Translations under genes and position numbers: made by a program
In this document: one piece after another, positions 52,038-60,324 of the stretch
Position numbering within the stretch: position 1 is the stretch's first letter
How the letters are laid out: each line of letters opens with the position of its first letter
Notes under the pieces: model-generated
The model's input: the letters and a program-made list of their open reading frames with translations, nothing else
Databases searched by the model: none
Told to the model about the DNA's origin: nothing
Assembly: GCF_013087515.1 (NCBI RefSeq)
Contig: NZ_JABFCN010000057.1
Location: forward strand, 27,402-91,401
DNA from: Rhizobium sophorae
GTDB lineage: Bacteria; Pseudomonadota; Alphaproteobacteria; Rhizobiales; Rhizobiaceae
Direction of reading: 5' to 3'
Length of the DNA: 64,000 nt

Positions 52038-52691
52038 ATGTCCGACATCGAAAAGCCGCTCTTCGGCCACCCATGGATTTTCATCCGCGGCGTGCCCTCC
52101 CTGAATTTCCTCCCGCCGGAAGGGCCGTTGGAAGTGGCCTTTGCCGGTCGCTCGAATGTGGGCAAGTCGTCGCTGATCAATGCGCTGGTCGGCCAGAAAG
52201 GTCTGGCGCGCACGTCGAATACGCCGGGACGCACGCAGGAACTGAACTATTTCGTTCCGGACGGCTATTCCGGCGAAGGCGGCGACCTGCCGCCGATGGC
52301 GATCGTCGACATGCCGGGCTATGGTTATGCGCAGGCGCCGAAGGAGCAGGTCGACAAGTGGACCAAGCTCGTCTTCGATTATCTGCGCGGCCGCGCGACG
52401 CTGAAGCGCGTCTATGTGCTGATCGACAGCCGCCACGGCATCAAGAAGAACGACGATGACGTGCTTGATCTGCTCGACAAAGCCGCCGTCTCCTACCAGA
52501 TCGTGCTGACCAAGACCGACAAGATCAAGGCGGCTGGTGTGCCGAAGCTGCTTGCCGAAACGGCCGAGAAGATCCGCAAACGCCCGGCCGCCTATCCCGG
52601 CGTGCTCTCCACCTCATCCGAAAAGGGCAACGGGCTGGACGAGTTGCGGCAAGCGATCGCCGAAACCGTCGGCATCGCCCGCTGGAAGTAG
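52038..52691 (+). CDS. engB: Ribosome biogenesis GTPase EngB (YihA/YsxC)
   Basis: 217 residues with the G motifs in order: G1 GRSNVGKSS near 37, G2 Thr in NTPGRTQ, G3 DMPGYG near 92, G4 TKTDK near 158, G5 SSEKG near 195. It assists assembly of the large ribosomal subunit. It follows yidC as in most Alphaproteobacteria. Confidence 0.96.
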   Translation: MSDIEKPLFGHPWIFIRGVPSLNFLPPEGPLEVAFAGRSNVGKSSLINALVGQKGLARTSNTPGRTQELNYFVPDGYSGEGGDLPPMAIVDMPGYGYAQAPKEQVDKWTKLVFDYLRGRATLKRVYVLIDSRHGIKKNDDDVLDLLDKAAVSYQIVLTKTDKIKAAGVPKLLAETAEKIRKRPAAYPGVLSTSSEKGNGLDELRQAIAETVGIARWK

Positions 52692-52958
52692 GAAGGCCTG
52701 AGTACCCGGACGCGAAGCCATGTTCGGTGTAAATGTCTTCGCAGCATCCCACAGTTGAACGTAGCACCAACAGAAAACTAACGGTTGACGTCGCATGCTT
52801 GATGAGCTAGATAGCGACCATCGAATTTTGCTTGCTGGCTTGGTTATCGCGCGATTGGCACCGCGCCCTGAACGAACTTCCTTTCAAAAATCGCTATCAC
52901 CATCCGCACCGCCTTGGCGTTGCGGTTCTTCAATATTGCTATGAAAGGGTTCATCATC

Positions 52959-53168
52959 ATGGCCACTGGCACAGTTAAATGGTTCAATTCCACCAAAGGC
53001 TTCGGCTTCATTCAGCCTGACAATGGCGGCGACGACGCCTTCGTTCACATCTCTGCCGTCGAGCGCGCCGGAATGCGCGAACTCGTCGAAGGCCAGAAGA
53101 TCGGCTTCGACCTCGAGCGTGACAACAAGTCGGGCAAGATGTCCGCTTGCAATCTCCAGAATGCTTAA
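52959..53168 (+). CDS. cspA: Cold-shock domain protein
   Basis: 69 residues. RNP1 KGFGFIQP near 13-20 and RNP2 VHISAVER near 29. It binds single-stranded RNA and DNA and may act as an RNA chaperone. The start ATG 52959 agrees with the family; upstream in-frame ATGs would add an unrelated tail. The preceding 260 bases hold no gene and may form a long leader as in many csp genes. Confidence 0.94.
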   Translation: MATGTVKWFNSTKGFGFIQPDNGGDDAFVHISAVERAGMRELVEGQKIGFDLERDNKSGKMSACNLQNA

Positions 53169-53231
53169 ATCGATATCTGCTTCCCTTTGACCACGGATGT
53201 ACTGGCACTGCCGGAAGCAGGTTATCAATCC

Positions 53232-53262
53232 AAGGCCAGGCGATTTGCCTGGCCTTTTTTTT
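53232..53262 (+). terminator. Terminator after cspA
   Basis: AAGGCCAGGC (53232-53241) pairs perfectly with GCCTGGCCTT (53247-53256) around GATTT, followed by six T (53257-53262). A strong rho-independent terminator. Confidence 0.92.
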
Positions 53263-53298
53263 CGCTCGCGCGTCGAGCCCATCCGTATCGGAGCCAAC

Positions 53299-53523
53299 AT
53301 GACAGAAACATACAGCAAGTCTCGCCAGCGGGCGGAGATTGCCTTCGGCAACGTCCAGACCCAGTTCTTCGCCAAGAACCAGGCGGCCGAAGAGCTCGAA
53401 TCCGACGCACAATCGCAACAGGCAAAGACGTTGCGGCTTCGGGAGGCCCGGCTTGCGAGGGAGCATAGTAACCGGGTGTCGGCAACCTCTGCCCTCATTG
53501 CGAAACGCGCCAGAGCCCGCTGA
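53299..53523 (+). CDS. Small basic protein, unknown function
   Basis: 74 residues, highly charged and helical, with few hydrophobic residues. The ATG follows CGGAG. Similar proteins accompany csp genes in rhizobia (general knowledge, not checked). Function unknown. Confidence 0.68.
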   Translation: MTETYSKSRQRAEIAFGNVQTQFFAKNQAAEELESDAQSQQAKTLRLREARLAREHSNRVSATSALIAKRARAR

Positions 53524-53644
53524 GATCGCACACCGATCGGCAAGGATCGAGATTTAAAACGCGTCTGAAATGACGGGCTTGCAGATCGCGCGCTACAGCA
53601 CGACCCAAAGCGTGCTGGCATTCACTCGCATCAAGGAAGCATCA

Positions 53645-53920
53645 ATGGCAGAGACTCCGCAGGAACTTCAGTCGATCAATACGGCCTGGCAGATCGCCAT
53701 TCAGGAAATTCTGCGCATGGTGATCAGAGACATGTATCACGGCGGCGGCGAGGCTTCGTTCAAGACGCATATCAAGCGTATCGAAGAAGCAGCCGTCGAC
53801 AGTATTTACACGGATTTGCGGCTGCGCGGGACTGATGAGTGGACGGAAGTGCTAATCAAGGAAAGGGCGAGCAATTTTGTCACGACCCTGCTGACGTCAT
53901 TTACCTATGACCGGGCTTAA
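53645..53920 (+). CDS. Small hypothetical protein
   Basis: 91 residues from ATG 53645 after AAGGA. Predicted mostly helical with a MVIRDMYHGGGEASFKTHIKRIEEAA stretch. An upstream start at 53570 has no ribosome site. No family recognised. Confidence 0.65.
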   Translation: MAETPQELQSINTAWQIAIQEILRMVIRDMYHGGGEASFKTHIKRIEEAAVDSIYTDLRLRGTDEWTEVLIKERASNFVTTLLTSFTYDRA

Positions 53921-54056
53921 ATCACGAATAATCGCCGAGTTAGGAAACGGCTTGCATGGACTGACCGGCGTTGATTGCGCTTGCGTCCCTGCAGTTTTTA
54001 AAGCAACCCTAGTTCTCCTGTTGTCCAGGAGCAGCCGCGTCCACGAGTAATATTTG

Positions 54057-55133
54057 ATGACCGATAGCAAAGACCAGCCGATTTCGCCGGAAGGCGTCGG
54101 CAACTTGCCCCATCTTGCCGAAGCCCTTGATGATGACCGGTTTCGACACTTTCTCGACCATGTGCCATTCGCTGTGGCTGTCTCCGAACTCGGTGGCGAC
54201 GAGCCGCTGATTTATGTCAATCTCGAATTCGAACGGCTGACGGCGCTTGAGGCAACCCAAGTCCAGGGAAAGCCCTGGCCGGACATTGAATTGAAATCTA
54301 CCGCCGTCTCCGGAGAAGTGCCGCTTACCGCCGCTGTGACCTCTGCAGAAGAGTATATTGGTGCCTTCTCGCTGGTGGCCGAACCCGAGAGCACCGTCAT
54401 TATCGATGTCTGGTCGAATACGATCGTCGCCGATGATGACACGCCACTTTTCCGACTGGTGGCCTTTGCTGCCCGCAATGAGGCGACGGCCGCTGAGAGC
54501 TTCAGCGAACTGCTGACGGAGAAAGATGTCCTTCTGCGGGAACTTCAGCATCGCGTGAAGAACAATCTTCAGATGATCACTGCGCTCATCCGAATGGAGG
54601 CGCGCAATGCTCAACAGAATGAGGAAAGCGAGAGGTTTGCACGGCTTGCCGGGCGGATTGAAGCCTTGGCCCTGCTCTATCGCTCGCTGTCAGACGAAGA
54701 GAAAGGCGCCACAGTCGATCTTGGCACCTATGTCAGCCAGATTGCCGCCTCGGTGATGGCGGCCCACGCCGTGGAAGGGATCCGGCTGGACATGAAGGTC
54801 GATACCTGGCCGGTTTCGGTCGATGTCGCCATGCCGGCCGGCCTCGTCATCAACGAACTCCTCACCAATACGCTGAAGCATGCCTTCGTGGGGCGTGATG
54901 GCGGCGAAATCACGCTCCGCTGTGTCGTCGGCGATACCGGCTGCAGGATCACCGTTGCCGATAACGGGGTCGGCCTTCCCCAGGATGTGACTTGGCCGCA
55001 GCCGGGAAAGCTGAGCGCGATGATCGTACAGTCGCTGAAACAGAATGCCCGCGCCGAGGTTGAAGTGAGCTCGTCCCCTGACACCGGTATGAGTGTCTCC
55101 CTCGTCTTCCCGAGAGCCGAAGCGGCCCAATAG
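54057..55133 (+). CDS. HisKA_2-type sensor histidine kinase with PAS-like domain
   Basis: 358 residues, no membrane helix. An N-terminal PAS-like domain (about 28-135, VPFAVAVSELGGDEPLIYVN), then the HisKA_2 dimerisation segment with phosphoacceptor His in LLRELQHRVKNNLQMI near 165, and an ATPase domain with NELLTNTLKHAF near 275 and DNGVGLP near 305. This kinase class is common in Alphaproteobacteria and often feeds general-stress pathways; the partner is unknown. TTG 54054 precedes the ATG in frame. Confidence 0.86.
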   Translation: MTDSKDQPISPEGVGNLPHLAEALDDDRFRHFLDHVPFAVAVSELGGDEPLIYVNLEFERLTALEATQVQGKPWPDIELKSTAVSGEVPLTAAVTSAEEYIGAFSLVAEPESTVIIDVWSNTIVADDDTPLFRLVAFAARNEATAAESFSELLTEKDVLLRELQHRVKNNLQMITALIRMEARNAQQNEESERFARLAGRIEALALLYRSLSDEEKGATVDLGTYVSQIAASVMAAHAVEGIRLDMKVDTWPVSVDVAMPAGLVINELLTNTLKHAFVGRDGGEITLRCVVGDTGCRITVADNGVGLPQDVTWPQPGKLSAMIVQSLKQNARAEVEVSSSPDTGMSVSLVFPRAEAAQ

Positions 55134-55245
55134 AGCGCCGCGCGTCTTTTCAGACGCGCTAAGGACGCTCTATCACTTTGAATCTGCGCGTAATCCTTTC
55201 CGAAAATCGATTCCGACTTTCGGGCTTATGCGCTAGCCACCTCAT
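55131..55245. repeat. Rhizobial intergenic palindromes
   Basis: TAGAGCG (55131) pairs with CGCTCTA (55165-55171), with the inner stem GCGTCT/AGACGC. A second palindrome follows at about 55185-55234 (GCGCGTAAT ... TTATGCGC with CGAAAATCGATTCCGACTTTCG). Both belong to the mosaic-element type seen elsewhere in the window. Confidence 0.65.
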
Positions 55246-55304
55246 CAATTTGTGTCTGGGGCGCCCGAAAGAGCGCCCCAATCCGTCTGTCGCTACGAGC
55301 GGGC

Positions 55305-55859
55305 TTACATTTTCGGCAACAGCACCTTGTCGACAACGTGGATAACGCCGTTCGATTGCTTGACGTCGGCGATCGTCACATGGGAGACGCCGCCGTTTTC
55401 ATCGGTCAGCGTGATCTTGCCCATGTTTTCCTTGGCTTTCAGCACGCAGCCGCCGACGGTCTTGATATCGTGCTCGCCGCCGTCATCCTTGATCATCTTG
55501 GCAACGGTCTTGGCCATCGCATCGGCGGCAACGACGTGGCAAGTCAGAACCTTGGTGAGCGTTGCCTTGTTTTCCGGCTTCAGCAGCGTGTCGACGGTGC
55601 CCTTCGGCAGCGCCGCAAAAGCTTCGTTGGTCGGCGCAAAGACGGTGAAGGGGCCCTTACCCTCGAGCGTCCCGACTAGGCCGGCGGCCTTGACGGCGGC
55701 GACCAGCGTTGTGTGATCCTTGGAATTCACGGCGTTCTCGATGATGTTCTTGTTATCGAACATCGCCGCACCGCCGACCGTCGGGTTTTTCGCAGCGGCA
55801 AAGGCGACGGCGGACATGGCGGTGGCGAGCGCGAAGCCGCGGAATACGGACTTGATCAT
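55305..55859 (-). CDS. Fasciclin-domain exported protein
   Basis: 184 residues with a signal peptide (MIKSVFRGFALATAMSAVAF). One FAS1 domain at about 38-182: H1 region GPFTVFAPTNEAFAALPKG near 66 and H2 region GVIHVVDKVLLP at the end. FAS1 proteins mediate surface adhesion and are used in rhizobia during interaction with plants (general knowledge). GAGGAGAAA precedes the ATG. It lies downstream of the ECF sigma/anti-sigma pair and may be its target. Confidence 0.9.
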   Translation of the reverse strand: MIKSVFRGFALATAMSAVAFAAAKNPTVGGAAMFDNKNIIENAVNSKDHTTLVAAVKAAGLVGTLEGKGPFTVFAPTNEAFAALPKGTVDTLLKPENKATLTKVLTCHVVAADAMAKTVAKMIKDDGGEHDIKTVGGCVLKAKENMGKITLTDENGGVSHVTIADVKQSNGVIHVVDKVLLPKM

Positions 55860-55982
55860 GATTTTCTCCTCACCGGACACCATCCGCGGGGCTTTATGCC
55901 TGAGCGTCGTCCGGACAGTTCGAACTACGGAGGGCCGTACCGAAGAGTTTCAGTGGGGAGACATGATTTATGGCCGGCACGA

Positions 55983-56702
55983 TTATGGCCGGTGCAGGGG
56001 ACCGCTTGCGATCACCGGACCAGTCGCCTGGCCGGTCGGCGAACCGCCGAAGGGTTCGAGACTGACGGCAAGCGTTGCGCCATCGGCTATCATGCTGCGC
56101 AGTTCGGCGGGAATGACAAGTTCACCGCTTTCGCCCGGCTGGAAGACGCCGAGCGATCTCGTCATGCCGCTGCCCGGTACCAGCCAAAGTTCCAGCGACT
56201 TCTCCTCCGGCTTGCCGGCGGCAACCGGCACGATCTTCAGCCGGCCGCTCTGAAGCTCGTAGGAGGCAAGAAGATTGATGGTGCTGTTCTGGCCCGAAAG
56301 CGAGGCTACAAGCGGTGCGGGCCCCTGCGGCTCCGGCACCACGCCGGAGGCGAAAATGACGGCGCTGACAGCGACGACGATGCAGGCGAAGCTCAGCGAG
56401 CGCCAGAAAACGGCGGAATTCCAGAGCCCCTGCGAAAAGGAATGGGGCTTTTGGCCATCGCCGAACAGCCGCGCCTCGATCTGCTTGAAGGTGTCCCGGT
56501 TCGGAGCAACGCCTTCATACTCGTCGTTAAAGGAGGAGAGGTTGGTTTCCCAGCGGCTGACGATCGCAGCGAAGGGGCGGTCGTGGCGCATGCGCTCTTC
56601 CACCACCCGGCGATCCTGCAACGACAGGACGCCAAGCACATATTCGCCGGCGAGAACCTCGTCGCGGGAGCGGTCTCCCTTGCTTTTGTCGGGCGATGTC
56701 AT
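55983..56702 (-). CDS. RskA-type anti-sigma factor
   Basis: 239 residues. Cytoplasmic N-terminal sigma-binding part (about 1-95), one membrane helix (about 104-125, FACIVVAVSAVIFASGVV), and a periplasmic RskA-like domain ending in EPFGGSPTGQ. The ATG overlaps the sigma stop (ATGA, 56699-56702), so the two are translated together. In this class, controlled proteolysis releases the sigma factor. Confidence 0.88.
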   Translation of the reverse strand: MTSPDKSKGDRSRDEVLAGEYVLGVLSLQDRRVVEERMRHDRPFAAIVSRWETNLSSFNDEYEGVAPNRDTFKQIEARLFGDGQKPHSFSQGLWNSAVFWRSLSFACIVVAVSAVIFASGVVPEPQGPAPLVASLSGQNSTINLLASYELQSGRLKIVPVAAGKPEEKSLELWLVPGSGMTRSLGVFQPGESGELVIPAELRSMIADGATLAVSLEPFGGSPTGQATGPVIASGPLHRP

Positions 56703-57238
56703 CGTTCCATGCACTCTCTCAGTTTCAAGAGGCTGCGCCTGAGCCAGGTCCGCATCGTGTTCAGCGGGACACCAAACTGATCGGCCAGTTCCTGGTAGCT
56801 CAGCCCTTCGACATAAGCCCGTTTCACCGCGACCGCACGATCAGCTTCCAACTCTTCCATGCAGGTGTCAATCCGCCTTCCTTCATCCTTCGTCACCGTC
56901 TGCATCTCCGGGTCGGGTCCGGCATCGGCAAGATCGTAGACCGTGTCTAATTCGTCGGCGACGGGCTTGCGCGCCCGCAGCGCATCGATCGACCGGTTGC
57001 GGGCAATTGCGGCCAGCCATGCGGAGGACGAACCCGAGGCGACGGAGAAGCTGCGAGCGCGTTGCCAGATGCTGATGTAGACCTCCTGCAGGGCTTCTTC
57101 AGCTTCCGTGCGATCCTTCAAGATACGCAGGCAGATCGAGAAAAGTTTCGGCCCGGTCTGGTTGTAAAGGGCCACGAAAGCACTGCGGTCGCCGAGTGCG
57201 ACGCGGCCGATCAAGTCTGCGATCTCATCGCCTTGCAT
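56699..57238 (-). CDS. ECF sigma factor (SigK-like)
   Basis: 179 residues. Region 2 at about 25-95 (LFSICLRILKDRTEAEEALQEVYISIWQRA), and region 4 at about 125-175 (LSYQELADQFGVPLNTMRTWLRRSLLKLRECM). It is held by the membrane anti-sigma encoded directly downstream. ATG 57238 has GAGG before it; ATG 57250 is also in frame. The nearby fasciclin gene is a plausible regulon member. Confidence 0.9.
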   Translation of the reverse strand: MQGDEIADLIGRVALGDRSAFVALYNQTGPKLFSICLRILKDRTEAEEALQEVYISIWQRARSFSVASGSSSAWLAAIARNRSIDALRARKPVADELDTVYDLADAGPDPEMQTVTKDEGRRIDTCMEELEADRAVAVKRAYVEGLSYQELADQFGVPLNTMRTWLRRSLLKLRECMER

Positions 57239-57381
57239 GCCGTTCCTCATCTCAAGCTTGCGTGCGCCAGACGGTAACGGCGTCCGGCTTCGCGACAGAT
57301 ACGAAAAACTATTGCCCTCTGGATTATTCCCTCTGCCAGAAACTTGCGATAAAAGGCCGCGAACAATTCTGCGGGGTTCCC

Positions 57382-58269
57382 ATGAACGAAACCGAAAGCG
57401 AACTGCAGGCCCGGCTTCTGGCCAAGGCGCTGCCCTTCATGCAGCGTTATGAGAACAAGACGATTGTCGTGAAATATGGCGGCCACGCCATGGGCAATCC
57501 CGAGCTCGGCAAGGCCTTTGCCAGCGACATCGCGCTCTTGAAGCAATCGGGCGTCAACCCGATCGTCGTTCACGGCGGCGGCCCGCAGATCGGCGCCATG
57601 CTAAGCAAGATGGGCATCGAATCGAAATTCGAGGGCGGGCTTCGCGTCACAGACCAGAAGACGGTCGAGATCGTCGAGATGGTGCTCGCCGGCTCGATCA
57701 ACAAGGAAATCGTCGCGCTCATCAACCAGACCGGCGAATGGGCGATCGGCCTTTGCGGCAAGGACGGCAACATGGTCTTCGCCGAAAAGGCGCGCAAGAC
57801 CATCAAGGATCCGGATTCGAACATCGAGCGCGTGCTCGATCTCGGCTTCGTCGGCGAAGTGGTCGAGGTCGACCGCACGCTGCTCGATCTGCTTGCCCGC
57901 TCCGAGATGATCCCGGTCATCGCCCCCGTGGCGCCTGGCCGCGACGGCGCCACCTACAATATCAATGCCGACACGTTCGCCGGCGCTATTGCCGGCGCGC
58001 TGAACGCCACCCGGCTGCTGTTCCTGACCGATGTGCCCGGCGTGCTTGACAAGAACGGCCAACTGATCAAGGAGCTTTCCGTCGCCGAAGCGCATGCGCT
58101 GATCGCCGATGGCACGATTTCCGGCGGCATGATCCCGAAGGTCGAGACCTGCATCGATGCGATCAAGGCCGGCGTGCAGGGTGTCGTCATCCTGAACGGC
58201 AAGACCGCCCATTCCGTCCTGCTGGAGATCTTCACCGAGCACGGCGTCGGAACGCTGATCGTTCCCTGA
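57382..58269 (+). CDS. argB: Acetylglutamate kinase
   Basis: 295 residues. Amino-acid-kinase fold with VKYGGHAM near 30 and VHGGGPQIG near 64; ISGGMIPKVETC near 248 is the C-terminal substrate and ATP site. It phosphorylates N-acetylglutamate in arginine synthesis. ATG 57382 follows a GGGG-type ribosome site. In many Alphaproteobacteria it follows engB directly; here about 4.7 kb intervene. Confidence 0.97.
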   Translation: MNETESELQARLLAKALPFMQRYENKTIVVKYGGHAMGNPELGKAFASDIALLKQSGVNPIVVHGGGPQIGAMLSKMGIESKFEGGLRVTDQKTVEIVEMVLAGSINKEIVALINQTGEWAIGLCGKDGNMVFAEKARKTIKDPDSNIERVLDLGFVGEVVEVDRTLLDLLARSEMIPVIAPVAPGRDGATYNINADTFAGAIAGALNATRLLFLTDVPGVLDKNGQLIKELSVAEAHALIADGTISGGMIPKVETCIDAIKAGVQGVVILNGKTAHSVLLEIFTEHGVGTLIVP

Positions 58270-58337
58270 ACGAGGCTGCGCCCTTCACTACGAAGGGCGG
58301 ATCTTCCTGGCAGGGAAACAGGGTATCGAGGAAAGAA

Positions 58338-59486
58338 ATGCGCCTGACAGACTGCTATAATTTTCACGATTTCCGGCGCATGGCCAAACGGCGTCTTCCC
58401 GGGCCAATATTCGACTACATAGACGGCGGCGCCGATGACGAGGTGACGTACCGGCGCAATACGGCGGCCTTCGAGGCCTGCGATCTGGTGCCTGACGTCT
58501 TGCGTGGTGTGGCCGATGTCGACATGTCGGTGACCGTCATGGGGCAGAAGCTCGCAATGCCGGTCTATTGCTCACCAACGGCGTTGCAGCGCCTTTTCCA
58601 CCATCAGGGAGAGCGGGCGGTCGCGGCAGCGGCGGCAAAACACGGCACGATGTTCGGCGTCTCGTCGCTCGGCACGATCAGCCTGGAGGAAGCGAGACGG
58701 ATCAGCAACGGGCCGCAGGTCTATCAGTTCTATTTTCACAAGGACCGCGGCCTCAACCGCGAGATGATGGCGCGAGCGAAAAATGCAGGCGTGCAGGCGA
58801 TGATGCTGACGGTCGACAGCATCACCGGCGGCAACCGCGAGCGCGACAAGCGCACCGGTTTTGCCATTCCCTTCAAGCTCAATCTTGCCGGCATGACCCA
58901 GTTCGCGATCAAGCCTTCCTGGGCGATCGACTGGCTGACGCACGAGCGCTTCGCCCTGCCGCAGCTCGAAAACCACGTCAAGATGGATGGCGGCGCGCTG
59001 TCGATCAGCCGATACTTCACCGAGATGCTGGACCCCTCGATGTCATGGGACGACGTAGCGGAGATGGTGCGCGAATGGGGCGGGCCATTCTGCCTGAAGG
59101 GCATCATGTCGGTCGAAGACGCCAAGCGCGCGGCCGAGATCGGCTGCAGCGGCATCGTGCTTTCCAATCATGGCGGGCGCCAGCTTGACGGCTCGCGCAG
59201 CGCATTCGACCAGCTGGCCGAGATCGTCGACGCCGTGGGCGACCGGATCGACGTGATGATGGATGGCGGCGTGCAGCGGGGAACGCATGTTCTCAAAGCA
59301 TTGTCGCTGGGGGCGAAGGCCGTCGGGCTCGGGCGCTACTATCTCTTCCCGCTTGCCGCTGCCGGACAGCCCGGCGTCGAACGGGCGCTGGAGACGATGC
59401 GCACCGAGATCGAACGCGGCATGAAGCTGATGGGCTGCACCTCGGTCAGCCAACTCAGCCGACGGAATCTGCGCTTCCGTTCCTGA
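58338..59486 (+). CDS. lldD: FMN-dependent L-2-hydroxyacid (L-lactate) dehydrogenase
   Basis: 382 residues. N-terminal YNFHDFRRMAKRRLPGPIFDYIDGGADDE, FMN-binding LTVDS near 155, and the active-site SNHGGRQLDG near 275 with catalytic His and Arg. It oxidises L-lactate or another L-2-hydroxyacid and feeds electrons to the quinone pool at the membrane. AGGAAAG precedes the ATG. Lactate as substrate is likely but unproven. Confidence 0.87.
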   Translation: MRLTDCYNFHDFRRMAKRRLPGPIFDYIDGGADDEVTYRRNTAAFEACDLVPDVLRGVADVDMSVTVMGQKLAMPVYCSPTALQRLFHHQGERAVAAAAAKHGTMFGVSSLGTISLEEARRISNGPQVYQFYFHKDRGLNREMMARAKNAGVQAMMLTVDSITGGNRERDKRTGFAIPFKLNLAGMTQFAIKPSWAIDWLTHERFALPQLENHVKMDGGALSISRYFTEMLDPSMSWDDVAEMVREWGGPFCLKGIMSVEDAKRAAEIGCSGIVLSNHGGRQLDGSRSAFDQLAEIVDAVGDRIDVMMDGGVQRGTHVLKALSLGAKAVGLGRYYLFPLAAAGQPGVERALETMRTEIERGMKLMGCTSVSQLSRRNLRFRS

Positions 59487-59506
59487 GCGGAACGGGATTT
59501 CATTCC

Positions 59507-59539
59507 GGGCCGCAGCCTTTCGCACCAGATCTGCGGCCC
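59507..59539. terminator. Hairpin between convergent lldD and PEP-mutase genes
   Basis: GGGCCGCAG (59507-59515) pairs with CTGCGGCCC (59531-59539) around a 15-base loop. It could end both transcripts, though a T-run is lacking. Confidence 0.5.
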
Positions 59540-59553
59540 TCGGGCATTCGACG

Positions 59554-60324
59554 TTAGAGCGGGCTATAAATCGCCGCCGCCTCCTGTTTCAACTTTTCCA
59601 TCATCGACCGGTAAGGCCCCGGACCATAACTGACGCGGCCGACACCGAGTTTTGCCAGCGTCTTCACGTCCGGGGCGCCTGTCCGCATCATGATGTTGAC
59701 CGGCAGCGGCGATGCCGCACAGATTTTTTCGATCAAGGCGGGATCGATCAAACCAGGCACGAAATAACCGCTGCCGCCGGCGGCCGCATAGGCCTTGCCG
59801 CGCTCGATTGCCTCGTCAACCAGACCGGCATGTTTGGAAAGATCGCTCTCGGCCAGGAAGAGATCGGTACGTGCGTTGATGAAGAAGGGGACGCCCTTAC
59901 CTTCCGCCATGGCCCGAATGGCGCGGATGCGGGCCGCCTGCCTCTCGGCCGGATAAAGCCCGCCACCGCCGACCACCTGATCTTCGAAATTGATGCCGAC
60001 GGCGCCGGCCTCCAGCAGTTTCGACACATTGGCCGCAGCCCCCTCAGGCTCGGCCGAATAGGCGCCTTCGAAATCGACCGAAAGCGGCAGGTCGACGGCA
60101 GAGGTGATGGATTTCGCCGTGTCGACCAGCACCGACATCGGCAGTTTTTCGCCGTCGGCATAACCATGGGCCGCGGCGACCGACCAGCTTCCCGTCGCAA
60201 GCGCCTTGGCGCCGGCATCGGCAACCGCCTTCGCCGTCCCAGCATCCCAAATATTGTAAAGAACAACCGGGTCGCCCTTGCGGTGCAGCGTGCCGAACAG
60301 CTCGGCCTTTTCACTCTGGTTCAT
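59554..60324 (-). CDS. PEP mutase/isocitrate lyase superfamily protein
   Basis: 256 residues, TIM-barrel type: YNIWDAGTAKAVADAGAKAL near 23, the Mg-binding DFEGAYS near 84, and NFEDQVVGGGGLYP near 112. Likely a carbon-carbon lyase or hydrolase acting on an oxaloacetate- or methylisocitrate-like compound; the substrate is unclear. Its ATG overlaps the ada stop by 4 bases (60321-60324), so it is cotranslated with a DNA-repair gene. Confidence 0.85.
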   Translation of the reverse strand: MNQSEKAELFGTLHRKGDPVVLYNIWDAGTAKAVADAGAKALATGSWSVAAAHGYADGEKLPMSVLVDTAKSITSAVDLPLSVDFEGAYSAEPEGAAANVSKLLEAGAVGINFEDQVVGGGGLYPAERQAARIRAIRAMAEGKGVPFFINARTDLFLAESDLSKHAGLVDEAIERGKAYAAAGGSGYFVPGLIDPALIEKICAASPLPVNIMMRTGAPDVKTLAKLGVGRVSYGPGPYRSMMEKLKQEAAAIYSPL

